A DNA stretch of 9,502 bases from Bacteroidales bacterium (GTDB lineage: Bacteria; Bacteroidota; Bacteroidia; Bacteroidales; WCHB1-69): contig JALNYF010000069.1 in NCBI GenBank assembly GCA_023229985.1, positions 1-9,502 on the forward strand, given 5' to 3'. Below are positions 1 to 9,500 of this stretch, piece by piece. The first letter of the stretch is position 1. Each line of letters starts with the position of its first letter. Made by a program: the position numbers and the translations under genes. The notes under the pieces were generated by a model that was not told the DNA's origin, ran no database searches, and was given only the letters and a program-made list of their open reading frames with translations.

Positions 1-1
1 C

Positions 2-538
2 AATGGTGGAGGGTATCGCTCTTTAAGTTCAAGTGGTGAATACGGAAGTTCTGGTGGTGGTGCTACGCATATTGCCACCATTTCAGGATTGTTGTCTTCT
101 TTATCATCAAATCGGTCTGCTGTATTAATAGTTGCTGGCGGTGGCGGTGGTCATGGAGAAGATAATGAACAAGGTGGTGCCGGTGGTGGTACTACCGGAG
201 TTCAAGGATCAGGTCAGTCTGCTACAGCAACAGCAGGAACTCAAGATAATGCCGGAACAAATTCAAGTAATCCATCTGCAAGTGGTTCATTTGGTAGAGG
301 CGGTAACACCATCGGTGATGGTGGTGGTGGCGGCGGCGGCTGGTATGGCGGTGCTTCACCTTCCACGTCGGAAAGTGAAGGTACTGATGGCGGTGGTGGT
401 TCCGGTGGCAGCGGCTACATCGGTGGTGTTACCAACGCTCAAACGATTGCCGGTAACGAATCCATGCCTAATCCGGACGGCGGAACTATGATTGGCAGAA
501 CAGGCAATGGCTTTGCCCGCATTAGCGGCACAAGTGTG
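2..538 (+). other. Glycine-rich domain G1 (C-terminal two thirds)
   Basis: Residues 1-179 of the fragment. The domain is cut by the window edge; its twin G4 shows what is missing. Visible landmarks are NGGGYRSL, GGGATHI, the strand VLIVAGGGGG, a seven-glycine run followed by WYGG (bases 320-346), GGGGSGGSGYI, and the closing segment QTIAGNESMPNP...GNGFARI. The pattern matches the ALK/LTK-type glycine-rich family, where glycine tracts pack as polyglycine-II helices beside a beta sandwich. The large insert between ATHI and VLIVAG (SGLLSSLSSNRS) is shared only with G4. Confidence 0.8.
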
Positions 539-3500
539 CGTTGCGCATCTCCGGCAACCGCAATCAATATAACTGTGAATGCGTTGCCCGCTCCTACAGC
601 AGTAACGGCAACACCAAGCACTATCACTTGCGGCGAATATGCCGAGTTGTCGGCAACAACGGCAGGCGAGGAAATCGGCTGGTATACTGAATCAATGGGT
701 GGCGATCTTATCGGTACAACTACCAATAACACTACTTTGGAAATTCGTCCGAATGGGACAACGACTTATTATGCAGCATCCATCTCAGATAACGGCAACT
801 GTGTTTCCCCGGAACGGGTAGCCGTAACTGTAACCATTAATCCGATGACTGACCCGACTGTTGAAGGTGACACCGATTTGCTTTGTGGTGAAACGACGAC
901 ATTAACAGCATCAGGCAGTGGCCAATATGCAATTTATCGTTGGTACAGCGATGCAGAATGTACCAATTTATTATATGAAGGCAGTGAATATATCACACCG
1001 GAATTATCAACGACAACGACTTATTATTTGAAGGGCCTTATTTTCAATACAACACAAGTCTTAGGGTCACCTATGTCAGTTTTAGGGTCTCCGATACATA
1101 ATACTAGTTCAAGTGGGAATTTCACGTTAGGGTATTCTTTTACACCGAGTGAAAACATATTTGTAACTAAGATATTGAGTTATTTTGGAACAAAAGTATC
1201 TATTTGGGATAATAATGGGAATTTATTACTAAGTCAACCTGTCAACGGTAATGGCACATGGAGTACTACTTCTCTTGCAGATACATTACAACTTAGTGCT
1301 GGAACGACATATCGAATAGGAGCTTATACAGGTGCAGGAAATTATTACTGGAACACAACCAACATGTCTAATGTATTTGCACATGGGACAATCAATGGAT
1401 CGTATGAAACATCAGGAGATGCATTTCCAGGAGGTTCATCAGGACCTCATTGGTGGTTCGTCGATTTTGAATATCTAACTAATATCGAAATAGAGGAACA
1501 GATCTGTACAACCAATATTATTCCGATAACAGTTAATCTCAATCCGCTCCCGACTCCGGAAATCACATCTCCGGATGTAACGATCAATTGCGGAGAGACA
1601 TACGAATTAAGTGCTATGGCAGAACGTGGCGATATTGTTTGGTTTACGCAAGCAACCGGTGGCGAAAGCATTGGCACAACTACGAATGGAACTTCATTAA
1701 CGGTAAGTCCTGAAGAAACGACGACTTACTATGCGGAAGCGATGTCCAATGATGGTATGTGTGTATCCCCATCTCGCGATTCGCTAACGGTAACGGTTGT
1801 TCCGACGGCTGCACCGGAAGTGGTAGAAGTAGAAGCCATCTTATGCGGCGAAACGACAACATTATCTGTGGCAAACCCGAATGCAGCCTATACCTATAAT
1901 TGGTATAGCGATGCAGAATGTACGCAATTTGTACATACGGGCACCACGTTCACTACACCGATCTTACACGATAACACAACCTATTACGTAAAAGCATTGG
2001 TTGATAATTCATTTAGTCAAGATTTTAGTTACACCGGAAGTGAACAATTATTTGTTATTCCGCAAGGGATAAATGAGTTGACGTTGGAAGTGTGGGGCGC
2101 GCAAGGGGGGCAATATTCGAGTTCATATCCAGGTGGTAAAGGGGGCTATGCATCCGGTACTTTGCCGGTTTCTCCCGGTGATAACATTTATGTTTATGTG
2201 GGGCAACAACCTACTACTTATTCAACTTCTTCCGGTGCTATAAATCCTGGTGGTTATAACGGCGGAGGCGATGGAAAGACGTATGTATACAGCTATAGTA
2301 CTTACTCTCTGGGAGGGGGCGGTGCTACCGATATTCGGGTAAATAGTACATCATTGTATGGGCGTGTAATAGTTGGCGGTGGCGGTTCCGGTGCTAACAA
2401 CCGGTATGCCGGTTATGCCGGTGGCGGAACTTCTTCGTTAGGTTATAGCAGTACTTATATGGGCACTCAAAGTGCCGCCGGTTCAGGTGGTAGCTTTGGA
2501 CAAGGAGGAAATTCTACAGGGTCTTATAATTATAATTATGGTTCTGCCGGTGGCGGCGGTGGCTGGTATGGCGGTGGTGCAGGGACCTCTTCGTCCGATG
2601 GTTCTTCATATTATGCTCAATATATGGGCGGTGGTAGCGGCTATGTGAATACAATGTCTTCATATCATCCATCTGGCTATTTGCATTCCGCAAGTCACTT
2701 TTTGTCTAACACCTCTTTGATTGCCGGTAACGAATCCATGCCTAATCCGGAAGGTGGAACTATGACCGGCAGAACCGGCAACGGTTTTGCTCGCATTAGC
2801 GGAACAAGTGTGCGTTGCGCATCTCCGGCAACCGCAATCAATATAACTGTGAATGAGTTGCCCGCTCCTACAGCAGTAACGGCAACACCAAGTATTATTA
2901 CTTGCGGCGAATATGCCGAGTTGTCGGCAACAACGGCAGGCGAGGAAATCGGCTGGTATGCTGAATTAATGGGTGGCGAAGTTATCGGTACAACTATCAA
3001 TAACACCACTTTGGAAATTCGTCCGAATGAGACAACAACTTATTATGCAGCATCCATGTCAGATAACGGCAACTGTGTTTCCCCGGAACGTGTAGCTGTA
3101 ACCACAACGGTTAATCCGATGACTGACCCGACTGTTGAAGGTGACAACGATTTGCTTTGTGGCGAAACGACTACATTAACAGCATCAGGCAGTGGACAAT
3201 ATGCAATTTATCGTTGGTACAGCGATGCAGAATGTACCAATTTATTATATGAAGGCAGTGAATATAGCACTCCGGAATTATCAGCCACAACGACTTATTA
3301 TGTGAAGGGGAGTGTGGAAAATGTGGCTCAAAACAATGAATTTAGTTATAATGGTAGCGAGCAAAGTATTACCTTGCCGGCGGGAAGCTATCTGTTAGAA
3401 GCGTGGGGTGCGCAAGGCGGGACTGCCAATACGGAAGGCGGACGCGGCGGCTATTCTGTGGGAACATTGAATTTGTCAAGTCCCACAACATGTTATGTAT

Positions 3501-6500
3501 ATGTAGGCGGTGCCGGAAGTATGGGATATAATGTAGCGGGTGGTTTTAACGGTGGCGGAAATGGTTATTCCAGCAATAGTAGAACGATGGCATCCGGCGG
3601 TGGAGCTTCGGATATACGTCTGGTTAGCAATTCTTTATATGCACGTGTACTGGTAGCCGGCGGCGGTGGCGGCGGCTATGAAAGCGGTAACTCCGGCAAC
3701 GGGAGTACGGCAAGTTATGGCGGCGGCTTAAACGGTGGAACGGGCTCCGGAGGTTCCGATAGATGGGGACAAGGTGCTACTCAAACTTCAGGCGGTGCAG
3801 CCGGTAGTTATAATGGTTGGGGCGGAACGATCTATGGAGGTTCTTTTGGTCAAGGCGGCTACAGCGTAAGTGCGGGCTATAGTAATGGTGGCGGCAGCGG
3901 CTGGTACGGCGGCGGCGCCTCTACCGCTGATGGTGGAGCCGGTGGCGGCAGTGGCTATGTATATAATTCAAACAATGCAGCGAATTATCCGGCGGGTTGT
4001 TTGTTGACAACAAACTATTATTTAACGGATGCACAAACCATAGCGGGCAACAGCACTTTCTTCTCTCCCAACGGAGTGCAAGAAGTGGGACATACGGGAA
4101 ATGGGTATGTCCGCATTACCTGTTTGTCTTATGAATTAATGTGCAATACCAATATTATTCCGATAACGGTAACGGTCAATCCGCTTCCGACTCCGGAAAT
4201 CACATCTCCGGATGTAACGATCAATTGCGGAGAGACATACGAATTAAGTGCTATGGCAGAACGTGGCGATATTGTTTGGTTTACGCAAGCAACCGGTGGC
4301 GAAAGCATTGGCACAACTACGAATGGAACTTCATTAACGGTAAGTCCTGAAGAAACGACGACTTACTATGCGGAAGCGATGTCCAATGATGGTATGTGTG
4401 TATCCCCATCTCGCGATTCGCTAACGGTAACGGTTGTTCCGACGGCTGCACCGGAAGTGTTAGAAGTAGAAGCCATTTTATGCGGTGAAACGACAACATT
4501 ATCTGTGGCAAATCCGAATGGAGCCTATACCTATAATTGGTATAGCGATGCAGAATGTACGCAATTTGTACATACGGGCACCACGTTCACTACACCGATC
4601 TTGCACGATAACACAACCTATTACGTAAAAGCATTCGTTGATAATTCATTTAGTCAAGATTTTAGTTACACCGGAAGTGAACAATTATTTGTTGTTCCGC
4701 AAGGGATAAGTGAGTTGACGTTGGAAGTGTGGGGTGGTGCCGGTGGAAATGGAAATCAAAGTGATTATAACGCTGTAACCACTTATGGAGGAAAAGGAGG
4801 CTATTCTCGTGGCGAGATTACTTTACCTGCCGGACAAACTATTTATGTTAATGTAGGTGGTGCCGGTACCAGTGTCCCTGTCGGCAGTACATCATCAAGT
4901 ACCCTATTAGCCGGTGGATACAATGGTGGCGGGTATCGCTCTTTAAGTTCAAGTGGTGAATACGGAAGTTCTGGCGGTGGTGCAACGCATATTGCTACCG
5001 TGTCAGGATTGTTATCTTCTTTGTCAGGTAATCGTCCCTCAGTGTTAATAGTTGCCGGCGGTGGCGGTGGTCACGGAGAAGATGATGAACAAGGTGGAGC
5101 CGGTGGTGGTACTACCGGAGTTCAAGGATTAGGTCAGTCTTCTACAGCAACCGCAGGAACACAGAGTGGAGGAGGAACAAATTCCTCTAATCCGAGTGCC
5201 AATGGCTCATTTGGTCAAGGCGGCAACACCATCGGAGATGGTGGTGGTGGCGGCGGCGGCTGGTACGGCGGTGCTTCTCCTTCCTCGTCGGAAAGTGTAG
5301 GTTCTGATGGCGGTGGTGGTAGCGGTGGCTCCGGCTACATTGGCGGTGCTGACAATGGTCAAACCATTGCCGGTAACGAATCCATGCCTAATCCGGACGG
5401 TGGAACTATGACCGGCAGAAGCGGGAACGGCTTTGCCCGCATTAGCGGCACAAGTGTGCGTTGCGCATCTCCGGCAACCGCAATCAATATAACTGTGAAT
5501 GCGTTGCCCGCTCCTACAGCAGTAGCGGCAACACCAAGTACTATCACTTGCGGCGAATATGCCGAGCTGTCGGCAACTACGGAAGGCGAGGAAATCGGCT
5601 GGTATACTGAATCAATGGGTGGCGATGTTATCGGTACAACTACCAATAACACCACTTTGGAAATTCGTCCGAATGGGACAACGACTTATTATGCAGCATC
5701 CATGTCAGATAACGGCAACTGTGTTTCCCCGGAACGGGTAGTTGTAACCATAACGGTTAATCCGATGACTGACCCGACTGTTGAAGGTGACAACGATTTG
5801 CTTTGTGGCGAAACGACTACATTAACAGCATCAGGCAGTGGACAATATGCAATTTATCGTTGGTATAGCGATGCAGAATGTACCAATTTATTATATGAAG
5901 GCAGTGAATATATCTCTCCGGAATTATCAGCCACAACGACTTATTATGTGAAGGGCCTTATTTTCAATACAACACAAGTCTTAGGTTCACCTATGTCAGT
6001 TTTAGGCTCTCCGATACATAATAATATTTCAAGTGCGAACTACACGTTAGGGTATTCTTTTACACCGAGTGAAAACATATTTGTAACTAAGATTTTGAGT
6101 TATTTTGGTACAAAAGTATCTATTTGGGATAATAATGGGAATTTATTACTAAGTCAACCTGTCAACGGCAATGGGACATGGAGTACTACTTCTCTTGCAG
6201 ATACATTACAACTTAGTGCTGGAACTACATATCGAATAGGAGCTTATACAGGTGGAGGAAATTATTACTGGAACACAACCAACATGTCTAATGTATTTGC
6301 ACATGGGACAATCAATGGATCGTATGAAACATCAGGAGATGCATTTCCAGGAGGTTCATCAGGACCTCATTGGTGGTTCGTCGATTTTGAATATCTAACT
6401 AATATGGAAACAGAGGAACAGATCTGTTCAACGAATATTGTTCCGATAACGGTAACGGTCAATCCGCTTCCGACTCCCGAAATCACATCTCCGGATGTAA

Positions 6501-9500
6501 CGATCAATTGCGGAGAGACATACGAATTAAGTGCTATGGCAGAACGTGGCGATATTGTTTGGTTTACGCAAGCAACCGGTGGCGAAAGCATTGGCACAAC
6601 TACGAATGGAACTTCATTAACGGTTAGTCCTGAAGAAACGACGACTTACTATGCGGAAGCGATGTCCAATGATGGTATGTGCGTATCCCCATCTCGTAAT
6701 GCCGTAACGGTCACGGTTGTACCGACGGCTGCACCGGAAGTGTTAGAAGTTGAAGCCATCTTATGCGGCGAAACGACGACATTATCTGTGGCAAATCCGA
6801 ATGCAGCCTATATCTATAATTGGTATAGCGATGCAGAATGTACGCAATTTGTACATACGGGCACCACGTTCACTACACCGATCTTACACGATAACACAAC
6901 CTATTATGTAAAAGCATTGGTTGATAATTCATTTAGTCAAGATTTTAGTTACACCGGAAGTGAACAATTATTTGTTGTTCCGCAAGGGATAAGTGAGTTG
7001 ACGTTGGAGGTGTGGGGTGCAGAAGGCGGCGGTGCTCGTCAAAGTGGGAATAGTTATTCCGGCTATGGCGGCTATGGCGGTTATTCAGTTGGAACGATAC
7101 CAGCAGAAGGAATAGATAATATATATGTATATGTTGGTGGTGAAGGTGTATTATCATCAAGTGGAGTTGCACGAGGCGGCTGGAATGGTGGTGGCAGTTC
7201 TTATAGTACAAGTAGTGGCGACCCTGCAAGCGGTGGCGGTGGTGGTACCGATATAAGAATTAATGGCAATACTTTCTATGATAGAGTAATTGTAGCCGGC
7301 GGCGGAGGAGGAGGTGGCGAAGACGGCGGAAGCGCAGGCTTTGGCGGTGGTGAAGTTGGCGGCTCAGGAAATGCTTCGGGAGCAACTCAGACGAGTGGTG
7401 GCACCGGTGCAGTATTCGGCTTGGGTGCAAATACCAATAACGAGGGTGGAGCCGGCGGCGGTGGCTGGTACGGCGGCGGTGCTACTTATGGCACACAAAG
7501 CTATCCGACCTATAGCAGTTCTGAAGCGGAAAATGGCGGTGGTGGTAGCGGCTTCGTATGGACAGCTGCAACAGCCGGTAATGTGCCACAAGGCTATAAT
7601 GTTCCTGTAAGTTTTTATTTGACCAACGCTCAAACGATTGCCGGTAACGAATCCATGCCTAGTCCCGACGGTGGAACTACGACCGGCAGAAGCGGCAACG
7701 GCTTTGCTCGAATTAGCGGAACAGGTACGCGTTGCGCATCTCCGGCAACCGCAATCAATATAACTGTGAATGCGTTGCCCGCTCCTACAGCAGTAGCGGC
7801 AACACAAAATGCAATTAACTGTGGTGAATATGTCGAGCTATCGGCAACTACGGCAGGCGAGGAAATCGGCTGGTATACTGAATCAACCGGTGGCGAAAGC
7901 ATTGGCACAACTACGAATGAAACTTCATTAACGGTAAGTCCTGAAGAAACTACGACTTACTATGCGGAAGCGATGTCCAATGATGGAATGTGTGTATCTC
8001 CATCTCGCAATGCCGTAACGGTAACGGTTGTACCGACGGCTGCACCGGAAGTGTTAGAAGTAGAAGCCATCTTATGCGGCGAAACGACGACATTATCTGT
8101 GGCAAATCCAAATGCAGCCTATACCTATAATTGGTATAGCGATGCAGAATGTACGCAATTTGTACATACGGGCACAACGTTTACTACACCGATCTTGCAG
8201 GATAACACAACCTATTACGTAAAAGCATTGGTAGATAATTCATTTAGTCAAAATTTTAGTTATACGGGAGACCAACAAACTTTTGTTGTTCCGCAAGGGA
8301 TAAGTGAATTGACGTTGGAAGTGTGGGGAGCGCAAGGGGGTGGAACAAGTTACTCTTCTTATGTTTGGTTAGGTGGTCACGGTGGTTATTCCGCAGGAAC
8401 ATTGTCTGTTAACTCGGGCGATCTATTAAATATTTATGTTGGCGGTGAAGGTCAAACCGGGACTACCGGTATCGGAACGGCAACTGGAGGTTTTAATGGT
8501 GGAGCTAATAGTGGAACCAGCAGCAGTTATTTTTATGGCGGTGCCGGTGGCGGAGCAACGGATGTTCGTTTAAATGGAACTTCATTGAACAATAGAGTCA
8601 TTGTTGCCGGCGGTGGCGGCGGTGCTGCTTATGGTCCGACAACAACGAATACGATTAATGGGGGTGCCGGTGGTGGCTTATCAGGCCAAGATGGTATTTA
8701 CAATTCAAGCTATTCGACTCGTGCGGGGAAAGGTGGAACACAATCTGCCGGTGGCAGCAAAGGGACGTACACATCAGATGCATATTCCGGAACTTTGGGT
8801 GCCGGTGGTGCTGGTGGAAACGGTGCAGCCGGTGGTGCCGGTGGTGGTGGTGGCTACTACGGTGGCGGCGGTGGAAATTATGGGAGCCAAATGTCCGGAC
8901 CTGCCGGCGGTGGCTCAGGCTACATTGGCAGTCTTACCAACGCGCAAACAATCGCCGGTAACCAAACGATGCCTAATCCTGCCGGTGGAACCATGACCGG
9001 ACGTGAAGGCAACGGCTTTGCCAGAATTACCGTCATTGGTGGTGGTGGTGAGAGTTGCGTTTCCCCGGGAGCTTCGGTTACCGTTACGGTCCGTCCTCCG
9101 GTACAACCTCAAATTAGTTCAGAAGTTGTAGCTCATTGCGGTGAAACTCCAACTTTGGCAGTGAATAATCCTAATCCCCAACTCAATTATAATTGGTATG
9201 ATGATGCTCAATGCACCAACTTGGTACATGTGGGTGAAACCTTTACTCCTGAAAATCTTCAAGATGATGTAACCTATTACGTGCGCAGTACTGCCGGTAG
9301 CGAAGGTGGCGTGTTTGATTTTGCCTATACCGGTAACGTGCAACCCTTTACCGTTCCTTCCGGCGTGCGAGAAGTTACTTTGGAAGTATGGGGAGCGCAA
9401 GGGGGGAGTAGTAATGGTGGTAAAGGTGGTTATTCAATGGGAACCCTCAATACTTCGCCAGGACAATTATTGTACATTGTAGTTGGTGGGAACCCCACAT

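Larger units (their letters stand above)
1..4920 (+). repeat. Higher-order repeat, copy 1 (4,920-bp period)
   Basis: Bases 1-2011 match 4921-6931 at a constant offset of 4,920 bp, an in-frame 1,640 codons. The unit in this phase runs G1 - Ig1 - Ig2{X1} - Ig3 - Ig4{G2} - Ig5 - Ig6{G3} - Ig7 - Ig8 - start of G4. Over bases 1021-1500 versus 5941-6420 I count about 16 differences in 480 bp. The left boundary of the repeat is beyond the window, so further upstream copies are possible. Confidence 0.9.
4921..8242 (+). repeat. Higher-order repeat, copy 2, with an internal 1,323-bp deficit
   Basis: This is the second copy of the 4,920-bp unit. The offset to copy 1 is 4,920 up to the end of Ig12, then 4,917 after G5 (one codon shorter than G2). 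It drops to 3,594 at base 7889, because bases 2972-4294 of copy 1 (second half of Ig5, Ig6, G3 and first half of Ig7) have no counterpart. Register then holds to the end of the Ig14 N-part at 8242. Beyond that the glycine-rich core and the next Ig diverge, so the recent array seems to end here. Confidence 0.85.

Noticed and set aside
1037..1504. X domain as an enzyme domain
   Set aside because: No catalytic motif is visible. The pattern is of a beta-sandwich with aromatic clusters, more in line with a structural or binding module.
7364..7807. Antisense open frame of 147 codons, and similar antisense frames near 439-732, 2695-3009, 5359-5655 and 7630-7908
   Set aside because: They recur at equivalent places in each repeat, lie opposite conserved Ig and glycine-rich coding sequence and have low-complexity content. 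They are shadows of the + strand gene.
7860..7900. Frameshift or sequencing error at the hybrid Ig13 junction
   Set aside because: The frame is continuous on both sides, the size difference is an exact multiple of three and the hybrid keeps every Ig landmark.
4921..8242. Second higher-order copy as a pure assembly duplication
   Set aside because: Copies differ at scattered sites (about 16 in 480 bp in the X region), G2 and G5 cores differ widely, and copy 2 has its own in-frame deletion. Collapse or miscounting of further copies cannot be excluded.
8601..8996. ATG-started + strand frames at 132-491, 639-821, 4141-4350, 5559-5741, 7314-7610 and 8601-8996
   Set aside because: All are out of frame with the main reading frame. 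Most read through GGN or Ig repeat codons in another phase, giving Val/Ala/Met-rich nonsense with no recognisable domain.
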